61,225 nucleotides of DNA from contig NW_005179338.1 of assembly GCF_000350225.1 (NCBI RefSeq), positions 1-61,225 of the forward strand, in the 5' to 3' direction. Shown in pieces: positions 1-12,154 of the stretch; position 1 is the stretch's first letter; every line of letters starts with the position of its first letter. Under the pieces are notes generated by a model, which was not told the origin of the DNA, searched no databases, and was given only the letters and a program-made list of their open reading frames with translations. This DNA is from Chondrus crispus. Taxonomy: Eukaryota > Rhodophyta > Florideophyceae > Gigartinales > Gigartinaceae. A program made the position numbers and the translations under genes.

Positions 1-1660
1 TGATCACCGTAATCAAGCTCGTCGAGCTACCCATTCTCTCCGCTGGAGTCGTTCTCGCCGCAGTGGTCCTCTAGGGCGTGCGAGGAGGAGACTGGGGAGT
101 GACTCTCCGTCACCTCATAAATGAAGAAAGCAAATGCCGTTTCCCTTGTCTCTTGTTTACCTGTTTTTCTTTCCTTTGTTGCTGCCTCGAACGACGAAGT
201 CTTTCACGAAAATATTCGCGGTCTGGCGCAGGAAGGGGCAGCCTTCCTAGGCGAGTGTGTGCGACAACTTACACGCGGTCTTCTTCGAAGTCTGCATGTC
301 ATGTGCTCGTGTGGGAGGACCCTCCCGCTCGTCGAGCGTCGGTCTCTTAGTTCGCCGATCGTAGTCACCGCCTTTGAAACGTTTCCGGCGGCGTCGTCGT
401 TCTGTGTTGTGGTCAGCGTCGCGCGCGATGGTTGGTGACGGGGCTTCCGGACGGCCTTGGATACTTGTGCCGTTGGCTATAGCAAGCGACACCCCGTTCT
501 CGTATGACCGACTAGTTCCGTACCTTCCCTTAATTTTGATTAAAATTTCGAAGACTGACGAGTGTTCAATTTTCAACTTTCACCGCCCGTCCAGCAGCTC
601 CCTGTCGGCATCCCCATTTTTTGATTAAATCATGCCCCACGAGGGCGTGTCACTGATCCAAGCGTCCCTTCACGTGTGCGCGGCGGCAACGCGTGATCGT
701 ATCCAAGGAGGTGTATTACCTCAGCCTGAGACTACAGTAAATTTTTCCATTTCATGGCATGGCAACGCACGCTGCTTCATTCATGTGAGGGGGTCCGATG
801 CAGAATCGCCTAACTCATTCCAGTTTCCTTCTCTCATTTCCTGTGATCGCGATGCTGGCGACTATCGCTACTCTCTCTTTCCGCGATGCGCTTCACATCG
901 TCCACGTCCTCTTGATTCGTCTCGTTCACGTGCGCGTGCCCGCGCATTTCAACTGCCTCTTTTCCACACCTTCTCGTTCTTCCTGCGCGGGACAGCATTC
1001 CGACCGACTCGGCGTTATCCCTTTTGGCTCCCCCCCGAACTACGGGAGGTTGTCTTGTCGACAGGAATTTACCCTTTCTCGCTTCCGTGCGCGTCCTTCT
1101 GCGCGATACAAAACAAAAAAAAGAATTGACGACAAAAGAATCAGACAAACGCTAGGCGTGGTATCGCACGATCGATCGCTGTACGTCAACGACGTTCCCA
1201 TCAGAGCTTCTGTTCGACTCATTCTGGGCTTGGGCGACATCGGTGGTGTGTTGCCGGCCGTCCCAGTCTCTCGAACTCGACTTCACGCCTTTCTTAACGC
1301 CCTATGCCTCTCAATCGTCGGTGCCGTTCCCGGATCATTGTTAAAATTCACACAACCCTTCTGTGTTCCGCGTTCTTCCTCGCGACACTTGTCTCTCTGA
1401 ACTTCCTTCACGTGATCCGTCCTCTCCTTCCTCGACTCGAGATACAGCGTGTAGCCTTAATCACGATCGGCGGTTCGCAGTCCCTTGTCGCCCTTGGGCG
1501 CCTGTCATGTTCTTCTGACATTACGCACGATCCTTCCGGAATGACCGACCTAGGTGCGTCTCGGGAAAACAAAACAAACATAAAAAAACAAAACAACCAA
1601 AAAAACAAAAACGAAACAGAATAGTTAAGAAGGTAAAAACATAGGAAACTGGTTGCGGCT
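1..1660. other. Gene-free stretch left of gypsy element 1
   Basis: I see no supportable gene here. Frames are open in several registers because the DNA is pyrimidine-rich on the plus strand, but none gives a recognisable or compositionally convincing protein. An A-rich run lies at 1567-1620. The stretch is where the 3' LTR of the minus-strand gypsy element should lie, but I found no block matching the presumed 5' LTR side (about 8550-9560), so the LTR pair is not demonstrated. Confidence 0.5.
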
Positions 1661-1664
1661 CGCG

Positions 1665-1681
1665 TCTTCTTTTCTCTTTCC
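1665..1681 (-). other. Candidate polypurine tract of gypsy 1
   Basis: On the minus strand this is an uninterrupted A/G run 17 bases long, just downstream of the pol stop near 1704. That is the expected place and composition for the primer of plus-strand DNA synthesis next to a 3' LTR. No LTR was confirmed beyond it. Confidence 0.45.
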
Positions 1682-1703
1682 ATCATCACATTGCGTATGG
1701 AGC

Positions 1704-4700
1704 TCATCCTGGTCTCGCGCGTGCGACTTGCGGCGGGAGGGGCAGTTTCTTCCTCCGGAAATACGTGACGGCCGCGCTGCGGGGTAATTGCTCAATGGGC
1801 TCCCACGTCATGTCCTCGGGCGTATAGCCGTACCATTCCACCTTGAGAATTAAATTACCATTTGGATAATCGTGGTCGGCGACCCGATCGATTACATATT
1901 CCGTATTTTCCGTTTCCTCTCCTTTCTCTGAGCTGTGCCCTTCCCCCTCCTGAAGATCTTCCAACTCGTCCTCTTCTCTGGAATTTCCGAAATCGCGTAG
2001 GTCCGGAGATGTCTCCGCTGTCGGCGCTTGACTAATTAGATTGTCCTGGTCCCCTGACGTAAGCGCACGGGTGTGAGGACGTTCCTCGTCCTCCGTTGCC
2101 TCTCCTTCTTCGTTTAACTCCGGCTCTCCCAAGAACTGTAGCGCTTGACGTAGGCCAGTTATCGGCGCGTAGTCCATCGGGCTTGGGGCTAACTCCACCC
2201 TGTCCCGCAATACGCGTTCCTCCTGATCGCCAATGGCAATGACTACCGTATGTTGATCCGATCTTTTAACCTCATAAGGTCCTGTAGCGACTTGTGCCAG
2301 CTTGTGTTTCGGTTCGCTAGCTGTGCCTTGCTCCTTCCGGAGGAACACGTAGGACCCCGGTGGGATCTCATATTGCGGTTTGCGAAGGCGTGCGTCGAAA
2401 TTTCGCTTGTACCGGGCTTGTTCCTTCCGCAAACTCCTATCGGCACCTCGCATTAGGCTCTCCAACCACGACTGCCATTTCAGGTAGTATGCTCGTGACG
2501 AGCTGAAATTCTCCAATGTTGGTTGCGCTTGTAACGCAATGTTTCTCGGCGCCCGAGCCAACACCAGCTCGAAGGGCGCAATGTTCGTAGTTCGATGAAC
2601 TTGTGTGTTGTAGGCAAACGTCACAGCGTCGCTAAATAAGTCCCAGTCCTTGGGGTGCTCTCCAACGTATTTTCGCAACGCGGAAGTCAGCGTGCGGTTA
2701 AATCTCTCAACTTGGCCGTTGGCTTGCGGGTGGTACGTAGTCGTGAACACATTGCGGATGCCGAGAATTCGACAGACGTTCTGAAAGAACCGGGCCGTGA
2801 ACTGTGTTTCATTGTCGGACAGCAGCTTGACCGGCGGTCCGTACACGAATACCCAATGGTGAACGAAGGCTTGTGCGATGTGCGCAGCTGATATCTTCTT
2901 CAACGGTACGGTTCATACCAGTTTCGAGTATCGATCGCTGATCACGAGAATATACCGATTTACTCGCTTAGTTGTAATTAGCTCGCCGAGGATGTCGATG
3001 GCGACAAATTCCAGCGGCGCTTTGGGCGTGAATAGCTTCATTTCCTTCGTGTTTTTTCTTAACTTCACCCTTTCCCGCGCACATGCGGCGCAATTCTTCG
3101 CGACTGCATAGCAGTCTAGGGCCATCGTAGGCCAATAAAAATACCTTCTCAAAGTCTTGTAAAGTTTCGTGCTTCCCGGGTGGCCTGCCAATTTTGCGTA
3201 GTGGCTCAACCCTAGGACGCGGTCCCTTAACGATTGTGGTATTACCACTTGTACAAACTCCGCCGCGGTACGGCATAGAGTTCCTTCGAGTTCCTCGGTC
3301 TCCGTGCTGAACGTTCTCACCTTTCCGGCGTCCATTTCTTCCTTGATGCAGTTGCAGAAGGGGTTGACGGCTTGCTCGCGAATGAGCTCCTCCGGAGTGA
3401 CAGCTTGGAATTGATCGAAGCGATCAGGGGCGGTCCCCCCCTCAAGAGCGAGGATGTCGTCTGCCGCTTCAATACTTTCCTCGTCTTCCACTGTACCCTC
3501 GGCCGGTTCGGCCATAAAGCAAGGGATTTCGTCGTCGATTTCGTCGACGGTTTCTCCTGCGGTTCGCAACCTTGACAAAGCGTCCGCCTGGCTATTAGCC
3601 TTTCCCTTTTTGTACTTGATTTCAAAATCGAATTCCGAGAGGCGTAGCCTCCATCGGATTAATCTCCCGCTGGGGTCGGTTACGTTCATCAACCACCTCA
3701 ATGAGGCATGGTCGGTATGCACGACGAAGTGCTCGCCATATAGATATGGTCTTAAAGTCTGTACGGCCCAAATTACCGCTAGACATTCTTTTTCTGATAC
3801 AGAATAGTTTCTCTCGGCTGCGGCTAACGTTCTTGAAAAGAACCCCATGGGTTTGCGTTGCGCACCCGGGTGTGTTTGAAATAGTGCAGCGCCTATTTGG
3901 TAGTCGCTTGCATCGGTATCTACCGAGTAGGGTAGGTCCTTCTTCGGCAGCGCCAACACCGGCGGTGCCAAGATGGCGTCCTTGAGCTTATGAAAAGCTT
4001 TCTTGCACGGTTCGTCGAATCCTTCCAACTGGACCGGTTGTCCTTTCTTCAGTAGTTGGTTTAGAGGCTGCGCAATTTTCGCATACTGCGGAACGAACCT
4101 GCGGTAGACATTGCAGAGTCCCAGGAAGCTCCTGAGCTGTGTCTGTGTTCGCGGGTACTGCACTTGTTCCAACGCGGCGGTTCGCGCGACATCGACTTCT
4201 AGCGTACCTGGGCGGACGACGTGGCCCAGGTACTTGATCTTTTCCACGAAAATTTCGCACTTGCGAAGCTTGAGCTTGACACCTGCCTTTTCCAATACGG
4301 AAAGTATTTCATCCACGTGCACGATGTGCTCCTCCCACGACTTGCTAAAAATGATTATGTCGTCTAGATACACCAAACAGCATTTCCAACGGAACGGAGA
4401 GAGCAGGATATCGATTGCTCTCTGAAACGTCGCTGGCGCGTTAGTTAGCCCGAAGGGCATTCTTGAGAAGCGATACAGACCTGAGTGACACGAAAATGCG
4501 GTCTTGTCGCGGTCGCACTCAGGGATAGGCATCTGCCAATATCCCGAGATCGCCTCCAACGCCGAGAAAACCTTGGTGTCACCAAGCGAGTCCAGGCACT
4601 CATCCATGCGCAGTAAGGGGTACTTGTCCTTCACCGTTACTGCGTTCAGCCTGCGGTAGTCTACGCAAAAACGCATTGACCCATCCGGCTTGGGCACCAG

Positions 4701-6287
4701 CAACACGGGCGACGCCCATTCTGACTGCGCTGGTTCTATCACTCCTGCCTCCAACATCTTCTGCACCTCTGCATCTTCTACTTCGCGGGCTCTAGGCCCA
4801 GCCCGATACGGGGCTTGTGCGATGGGGCGAGTCTCGGGTATCAACTCGATCCGATGAACGGTGGTATTAATTTCGCCAAGCGTCCCATCCCACATCCTTG
4901 AATACTTCTTCAACATCCGACGGAACCGCTTGCGCAGCCGTTCCGGCACGTGGCTCAGGTCGAGGTCCTCCACGTCCGGCGGTGGCGGCTCAATCCTGCG
5001 TTGCGGCTTCGTAGATGCCGACGCAGAGAGCTCTGCCAACCGTTCTTCTGGCTGGTCTTCGCGCGCTTGATCCGACGGTTCGCCTCTTGTCTCGCCCGTA
5101 GGCGTCTTAGTGGAATTAGGAAAATTCTCCTTCTTCCTTTCTTGAATTCCGAGAACTTCACCAATGGTGGTTTTGCTCTCGAGCGCGGCTCTCGGGTGCG
5201 GTAATAATTCTGCCACCACTTGGCCTTTTTGCACCCTGACAGGGTACGTCCTAAAATTCGCAACGAGTAAACGAAATGGCCTGTCAGGCTCAACCTGAAC
5301 GACACCATTCGTGCACGTCAACCCGTGCCTTTCGTACAACGACGAGTACGGCTGAACCACCACCAAGCCCGCCCTCTTCGAGGTGCATTCCACGACGCGT
5401 TGCGTCCCTGGCTCGATGGTCGTGGCTCTTGCCACTTTTACCTTAGGGGAAATTCGCTCCCCCTTTCCATCATTCTCGTCCTCTCCCGCGACGAGATTCT
5501 TCTTCCCTTTTCTCGTCGAGAACCGCCTAACTATCCGAACCTCCGAGAAATCCGCCAACTCAACCGTTTTCTTCCTTGGATAAATTGCTTCCACAAACCG
5601 GTCACAGTAGTCCGCGCCTAGAATTAGCGGGACGGCTAGTTTTTCGCATACAATAAACTCGGCTGCGGCCACAAATTTTCCAAGCCTCACAGGCATTCTA
5701 ATTGTGCCGAGAGTCCGGAGTGGCCTATTGTTCGCGTCGCCGATATCTTGGGTCGGTCCGTAGGACACTAGAGATTCCATTCCAGCTGGGAGTTCCGATC
5801 TTCGCACAAGGTTTGGTCCCGCGCCGGTGTCTAAAACAGACAACACCCGGCTCATCAATCCAATTGTGGGTCCGATGTCCGCGTAAACTATGTAGTTTTT
5901 TCGCGCAAGGACCAAAATCTTCTCGGGACACTCCCTTCGCTTAACCCTGTACCAGGGTCTTCGAACTTCTTCCAGCGGATGATCTCGGGCTCGGCTCAAA
6001 ATTTTCTTGACTTGAGCTGGCCCTTTGGGCTTATCCACCAATCCAACAACCTCCTCCTCGAGGCCTGAATTTTCCTTTAGAGACGGAGAACGGGGCTGAG
6101 CCCCGGGCACAGTACGTCGACCCTGTGCCTCTCGCGACTCATGCGAGATTCCCCTCTCTAGTTTTCCTGCCGCTGCGGGATCCTTCTCACATCCGACGGC
6201 GCGGGCCCCGCGGTGGGCCCTCTGAAGGGTTGGTTCGACCTCGGCGTTGAAGCACTCGGCGTGCTCGCCGTCTGCGAATCGAACCAA
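1704..6287 (-). pseudogene. Gypsy 1 Pol: protease-RT-RNaseH-integrase-chromodomain, with one TGA
   Basis: One frame runs from about 6287 to 1704 with a single TGA at 2913-2915 inside the integrase core. Domains in order: aspartic protease with D-T-G-A near residue 153; RT with active site YLDD at 4359-4370; RNase H with TDAS, an E in SEKECLAV, HTDH and ADALSR; integrase zinc finger (H-H...CAAC); integrase core with D in AIDILGEL before the stop, and D in SDNETQF and E in GQVERFN after it; then a chromodomain (YVIDRV...KVEWYGY...TWEP) near the C-terminus. In RT motif A the usual catalytic Asp is Glu (codon 4554-4556, context FSALEAISGYWQ), so the polymerase is probably inactive. The N-terminal part overlaps the Gag frame (6158-6287) in the -1 register, as expected for frameshift expression. 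The listed 5' end is only where the frame opens; no AUG start is implied. Confidence 0.85.
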
Positions 6288-8463
6288 TTCTTGACCTTCA
6301 GGTAACTCGTCGATGGTATCCCTAACCTCTCCATTGGAGACAACGCCTCATAATTTTCCAAAACTCGGTGCATTTCCCGGAGGGAAAGAATGCACGTTGG
6401 CGCGGCGTGCCCCTTTTCATAGCAATGAGAGCACACCAGACCGTGCGTCTTGACGGGATACGGCGTCCTAGGTCCTCCACGGGCCGGCGGCCTTCCTTGG
6501 CGTTGCGGCCTTCCCATGCAGCCTGGCCTTCGAAACGTCGTACCCTTGTCTTCCATCGGAATGCGCGGCGCCGGCGTGTGGCCGCGCCCCCGAAACATTA
6601 TCACGGGATCCGTGGGCTCTGAAAACGACTCCGTCGTGTATGCAGGCGTCGATAAAGTTGACGACCCGCTGTCCCCGTAGTCCTCGTGCCGTAGCCCTCC
6701 GATGGCTCAATGAACTCGCCTTTGGCTACTAACGCTCCTTCGTAGTGATTTTCGCTACTTCCATGCGCACCGCGCTCATCTGACGCGGACATGGACTCGG
6801 CTAAATGGACTGCGGCGTGACTTTTGCGACCGGGGTAAGAAGCCCTCGGCTTCTTCCCCGCCCTGAACTTCGACGGCGTCTGAATCGTGACCTTCTGGGT
6901 CTTCTTGTCCTTAGCGCGGCTCGCCGAGCCATGCGCCTTCGCGTAATTCACTAGTCTCAAAAATGAAACGTCCTGATTGTCTTGCCGGTATTGAGATACC
7001 ATCGGCTTGATACTCGAATCGAGTCCTTCAATAAACATCGTCATCTATTCTTCCATCGAATATACGTTTCCACATCGGTTGCTTGCGTCCGTCAGACGGA
7101 TATAAAATTCCATCTCGTCTTCAGACGGTCTTTGCTGAACTTCTCGCAATGCGAGCACGGCTTGACGGATCGCCTCGTCGGTTGCGAAACTCCTCAACAA
7201 CCACTGTACGGCCTCCGGCCAAACGGATACCTTTCCGTGGTGGGACCCGGCCGTCTGAGACACCGAAGTGTACTGTCTCAAGGCGATGCCGCTTAAAAAT
7301 TCAGGCAACAGGCGGATCGCTTGCCCCTCGTTCACTTCTTGAGTATCAAACTCTTGAATTAACTTTGCCAAAAAATCCACCATAAGGACCCCGTCCTCTC
7401 CGGTGAACGTGTTGTCCTTCTTCACCTTAGGCGGAATATCTCTCCTAAATTTTCGCACGGCGGTCCGCCGGCAACTTGACAAATATGTCTGCGGGTTCCG
7501 CAAGCGGTACGTTCGGTACGAAAGTAACTTCTTGAAGAGGTAGTTGGTCGGATTCAGCTCCTCCAACTCCTCCCATCGCGGCCCGCGCCGCGTTGCGACA
7601 TCTTCGGGCTCCGCGTCCTTGTCTCTCCGCGAGGCGGACGAAGTGACTCCGCCTCGTCTGGAGGAAATTTTCTTGCTTGACGAAATTCCGTTTCCGTCTT
7701 CTGAACGGCGTTCGGAATCGCCCGAATGGTTCGACGAACCGCCGTTACCATCTTCGGAGGGACCAAGCGACTCCGACTGTGAGTCGCAGTTCTCCGGATC
7801 GTCACTACAGTGACCCTTGCTTGCACGTCGCTTGTCCTTCTTCGAGGGCTTCGACTTAGAACTCCGCTGCCGAGCGGGCGTGTCCTTCTTCGACCGACGG
7901 TCGTCCTCTCTACCCGAAGGGAGCGGCTCACCGTCCGATCCTTGCGGAGCTTGATCCGCGGCCTGCTCGAGGTCCTTGAGATGTTGCGCGGCGCGATCGA
8001 ATCGGTCATCGATGCTTGCCCTGAATTTTCCTAAGGACTCCAAGGCTTGATTCGCGTCGCGCCTCGCGTCCTTGACCGAAATTTTCAACGAGGCTAGGAC
8101 CTCCGGCTCCAGACCGTCGGTCGCCTCACCTCGCTCCTTCTCGACGAGATCTACTCGAGCCGACAGCTCTCCCAAAACGGTGTGGAACTCGGATGCTTGC
8201 AACTCCAGTTGCTTCCGGACGAGGGCTAATTCAGCCTCGAGATTTTTCTTCGCTTCTTCGCAAATTTCGCTGCTCATCTTCTCCAACTTCTCGTCGAAGT
8301 CAGTCTTGTCGGCGGCTATCTCTGTAGGGGATTCTTGATCTCCGGGGTCCGTGGCCGTATTGGCCTGGCTCCGGGTGCGAGGACCCCTCGGGATCCTCGA
8401 CGCTCGTGCCGATCCGGCTCTGCTCGCCCCGGGACCGACGTCCCCGGGTGCGCTTGTTGACAT
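6158..8463 (-). pseudogene. Gypsy 1 Gag with amber codon and frame change
   Basis: Starts at an ATG (8463-8461). The N-terminal third is acidic and Lys/Glu-rich with likely coiled coil, then a Ser/Arg-rich disordered stretch, then the capsid-like region. The frame meets TAG at 7045-7047 and the very next codon is ATG in the same frame; the text on both sides reads as one capsid domain, so this is a nonsense break or a readthrough site. About 6680-6700 the coding sense moves to the -1 register and continues through the nucleocapsid zinc knuckle CSHCYEKGHAAPTC (C-x2-C-x4-H-x4-C), ending at 6158. The NC frame overlaps Pol by about 130 bases. Roughly 760 codons in all. Confidence 0.75.
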
Positions 8464-8524
8464 CGCTCGTACGAGCGGACCTACGCAGCAAAAAAGTTAC
8501 AAACGAAAAGAAAATAAAAAAAAG

Positions 8525-8542
8525 AGTCCGTTACCCAGACCA
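8525..8542 (-). other. Candidate tRNA primer-binding site of gypsy 1
   Basis: The minus strand reads TGGTCTGGGTAACGGACT, so the plus strand ends in ...CCA, as a tRNA 3' end would. It lies about 60 bases upstream of the Gag ATG and directly follows CACTACAAAAG. A similar CACTACAAAGGTGGTCT occurs about 100 bases further upstream. Which tRNA it would match cannot be said without a search. Confidence 0.35.
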
Positions 8543-8660
8543 CTTTTGTAGTGTGCCTCTAGACCGAGACTGTCGTCGACAAAAATTCAAGGTCGGGTCT
8601 CCTGAACAGTAAACAAAAATTCTAGGTCGGGAGACCACCTTTGTAGTGCAATGCGCCTGT
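8543..8660. repeat. Short duplicated leader motifs upstream of gypsy 1 Gag
   Basis: Two short motifs each occur twice here: CCACYTTTGTAGTG (near 8540 and 8636) and ACAAAAATTCWAGGTCGGG (near 8579 and 8615). The first motif contains the candidate primer site, so the duplication doubles the PBS-like sequence in the leader. Confidence 0.5.
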
Positions 8661-9009
8661 CGGGCAGAGACCGCGGTCCGATGGTCCAGCAAAAACAACA
8701 ACAGCAACAAAAAGAAGAACTGCCGATGGCACAGCGCTACGGAGTGTCCGACTCTCCCTTCTACGTTTAAACGAGCTTGCAACTCGTAGTAGCTCGGATC
8801 CCTGATGAGGGGGGGGGGCACAGAGAAATAGCCCGGCCCGGGATCGGTGTGGTAGAGACTTGCGAAGAGATCTGTTCGACGAGTGTGGAGTGGGGCGCGT
8901 ACGTAGGTACCCCGGTTCCACTGGGTTGTAAGGCCAATGCTCGTTGAGCTTCTTCGACACCTTGTAACGCGACAAGGCCTTCGACAGGGGCGTCGCAACG
9001 CAGCACGAC

Positions 9010-9270
9010 GGGATGAAATGAAAGTAGCAGCGCTACGTCAACCGTGCCGCCCGATGGCTCGAAACACCTACACCGGTTCGGTCGCAACGGACACCGATGG
9101 TACCAACACTGGCTCGTAATACGACGGAGCCCTTCGAGGGAGACGTCGTTGCAACGGTCTCCGTCGGAAAATGGGTCACAGTAGCAGCGCTACGTCAACT
9201 GTGTCGCCCGATGGCTCGAAACACCTACACCGGTTCGGTGGCAACCGAGGCCGATGGCACCAACACAAAA
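9010..9270. repeat. Imperfect direct repeat, 157-bp pitch, gypsy 1 leader/LTR side
   Basis: A block starting AGTAGCAGCGCTACGTCAAC at 9023 recurs at 9180, a pitch of 157 bases. The match continues for about 90 bases with a few substitutions. Two tandem units are visible. They lie in the presumed LTR or leader of the minus-strand gypsy element and could be enhancer-like or simply a local duplication. Confidence 0.6.
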
Positions 9271-9437
9271 TAAGGGAAAAATAGATATAATTAGAGATAG
9301 AAAAGAATAGGAAAATAAAGGAAAGAGAAAAGAGAACCCCAAGCGATAGAGGATGCCGTAGGCTTAGGCAAAAGGGAGCGTCTTGATAGAGACGGACTTC
9401 GACCAAGGCGACATTCAACTCCGGCAACTCGGGTTGG

Positions 9438-9479
9438 TTTATTGACTTGTTCGGTCAAAGGGCTAAGTTATATAGAGCC
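9438..9479 (-). promoter_or_regulatory. TATA-like box and AATAAA in presumed gypsy 1 LTR
   Basis: On the minus strand GGCTCTATATAAC (9467-9479) is a good TATA-type element. AATAAA follows about 25 bases downstream (9438-9443). The position upstream of Gag on the coding strand suits a 5' LTR promoter. The LTR itself is unproven because the partner copy was not found. Confidence 0.35.
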
Positions 9480-9654
9480 CCGCCGGGGCGAGTACAGTAG
9501 CTCCCGGCTCTAGATTCTAGATCTAAGTAGTAAATAAAATTAAATAATTAAATAATCGTGCGCTTCGTCGCACACGTGTGTCCCCCAACCCCGGACTACA
9601 GTATCCAATTTTTTCCTTTTTCACTTCCTTCCTCCCCCCTACCCGAGACGGGTA

Positions 9655-10551
9655 TTGCACTACACGCAGATCGGAGACAGTCTATCGTCAGATTTGTGTG
9701 GCCCGATCAAGCCACGATCAGCACACAACACAAACTACTTCATCACGTTCATAGACACAGCAACGCGATACATATGGGTATATGGGTTAAACAATCGCGC
9801 ACAAGTACCGGTCAGCATAATCAACGAGATCGAGCACACAGCGGCACAACATCAACAATACCCTAGCCTGCTTGTCACGGACAACGCGAAAGAATATCTC
9901 GCACGATCAGTCCAAGACGCGCTCAAAAAGAGAGGAATCGAATTTCGCCCAACAACTCCGTATACACCCCAAGAGAATGCCCTAGCAGAACGTATCAATA
10001 GGACACTCATGGAACGAGTCAGAGCGACACTATCTCACAGCGAACTCCCCGAAACACATTGGCGAGATGCGCTCAACGACGCAGTATGCAAACATAATTT
10101 GACATACCACCACGGCATCAAGAGCACCCCGCACACAGAATGGTTTGGCACACCACCACGAATCAAAAAAACCGTCACCTTCGAGCAACTAGGATACACC
10201 CTTGTGCTAAAACCCCACGCACCAAAGCTCCAAAACAGAGCCATCCAAGTACGGTACATGTACGGACTCGACGACACGCACATTTGCGTACAGAACATAG
10301 TAACCCGGCACTACGCCAAGATACGCGCACATGATTTCAAACCGTACTACCAAGACAACGACCCCTGGATAAGCACGAACGCGGCGTTCTCCGCAAAATC
10401 ACGGACGAAGGCAACACCCAGCAGGAGAAGAAAAAATCCGACAAGCCGCAAGACCAAGCCGCGCAAGAAAATGCCGCGCACAGCCACCATCCCCAAAACT
10501 GTCAACCGAACCACGGCACCCCACAAGACATTGAGCCCAGCCAGGAAATAA
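9655..10551 (+). pseudogene. Copia 1 integrase core
   Basis: Integrase catalytic core with D in GDSLSSDLCGP, D in VTDNAKEYLA and E in PQENALAERINRT, followed by the usual C-terminal region and a Lys/Arg/Pro-rich linker ending at 10551. All three catalytic acids are present, but the zinc-binding domain and everything upstream are absent. RT continues downstream in other frames, so this is the first preserved segment of a broken polyprotein. Confidence 0.8.
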
Positions 10552-10608
10552 CCTGACGGCGCTCAATGGGGAAAAGCCCATGATAACGAACTGTCGCAAC
10601 TACACCAA

Positions 10609-12154
10609 ATGCACGCGATGGACTGGGAATCACAGAGCCCGAACAACAAAAGGAAAGACATCATCCCCACTACGATGACCTACCGGTACAAAAAAGATAG
10701 CACAACTATGAAACAGAAGGCCAGATGCTCCATCAGAGGAGACCGAATGAAAGCCCATGTCAACTACGATCCGGAAAACAGCGACATATATGGCCGACCG
10801 CACAACAATCCGGAAACTTTTCGCGCTAGACGCCTCCAGCACCATGGCCATCGAGCATTTTGATATCACGAGGCCATATCTACACGAGAAATATCAACAC
10901 AAAAACAAAGTTTTTGTATGGCAGCCCCAACGGTTTGACGGGTCATATAAACACCCGGCAACTCACGGCGAACTCAAAGGGGACCTATATGGAACCCCAG
11001 CAGCCGCGAACACGTACAGCACAGAGCTCCACAATTATCTCAAAAAACATGGATATGTGCAAATGCAATGCGACACCTCACTGTTTCGCAAACAAAACGA
11101 GAAGGGCACAATACTAATTTGTATCAGCATGGACAACTTCCTCCCGATCGCGTCACACACCCAACTCATCGACGACCTATACCAAACACTGAAAAAATAT
11201 ACGGTCAAAAGGATGGGCAAACCGACCAAATACCTTAATTGGTCAATTATGTACGGGAAAGAGGGAATCCACCTCTCACAGCCGGAACACATCGACAGTG
11301 TCGTCGAGCTCATGTCACAGCAGGACTGCAATCCAAAGCGAACTCCGTACCTCGGCAGAATAGGAATGGACCCGCCCACCGACAGCGAGCACATCCGAGC
11401 AGAGATCGCAGAGATATACGGGGAAGCCATAGGGGAAATCCGCTATACGGCATATAGCGCAAGGCCAGACATAGCCTTGGCAACCACAGCGCAAGCTCTA
11501 GCCCTCAAGAAACCCACGCAGAGAAATTGGAATCTCGCGCAAAGACTTGTACAGTACCTCTAAACCACGAGAAAAGAAGGAATTCTGATGCCTGCAAGCA
11601 ACAAGAAGACAGTACAAGTCAGCGCGTATTCCGACGCTGACTACGCGAAAGACGAAACCACGCGGAAATTGATCACGGGAATAATAACGATAGTCAATGG
11701 AGCTCCCGTGCACTGGCTCGCAAAACAGCAACCGGTCGTTGCCAAAAGCACATGTGAGGCAGAATACATCGCCGCAGCTGAGAGCACGACGATAAATCTC
11801 TGGCTCCATAAACTGCTGCAAGAAGCACGACTCACCACCCCCCGCCCCACACTGCACGTCGACAATACAGCCGCCCTGCAAATGGCAAAAAACGTGGGAG
11901 CAACACGACGAAGAAAATGTATCGACGTCAGGTACCACTACTTGCACGACAGAGTGCAAAAAGGGGAAATAAAAATACTAAGAATTCCCACCACCGAACA
12001 ATATGCAGACATATTTACAAAACCACTCAAAGCAATACTGTACACCAAGCACAAGGAAGACATACAGATCCGCGCACAACCAACAAGCGCACACCAGCTC
12101 TCGCGTCGGGGGGAGTGTGGTTCCATCCAGAACCCACAGCAGACGCTCGGCTAG
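10609..12154 (+). pseudogene. Copia 1 reverse transcriptase-RNase H, disrupted
   Basis: RT begins in one frame (KARCSIRGDRMKAHVNYD) and shifts near 10780-10800 to another, which carries FDITRPYLHEK (motif A). The YVDD active site reads SMDN at 11128-11139, so the second catalytic Asp is Asn. An in-frame TAA at 11561-11563 interrupts the connection; in the same frame RNase H follows with SDADYA, KSTCEAEYIA, LHVDNTAA and a terminal ADIFTKPL. The final stop (12152-12154) lies inside the presumed 3' LTR. The enzyme is dead on three counts: frameshift, nonsense and active-site change. Confidence 0.8.

Larger units (their letters stand above)
1665..9560 (-). mobile_element. Ty3/gypsy chromovirus-type LTR retrotransposon, broken (gypsy 1)
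   Basis: Reading right to left, the element has a candidate 5' LTR/leader (about 9560-8545), Gag, protease, reverse transcriptase, RNase H, integrase and a C-terminal chromodomain. The order protease-RT-RNaseH-integrase is that of Ty3/gypsy, and the chromodomain marks a chromovirus. A purine-rich tract on the minus strand lies just after the pol stop. Breaks seen are an in-frame TAG in Gag, a frame change before the zinc knuckle, an in-frame TGA in integrase, and loss of the first RT aspartate. Outer boundaries are not fixed because no LTR pair could be matched by eye. Confidence 0.85.

Noticed and set aside
78..1400. Several overlapping plus-strand open frames of 80-200 codons
   Set aside because: Open in multiple registers of pyrimidine-rich DNA, with no motifs and no consistent codon use.
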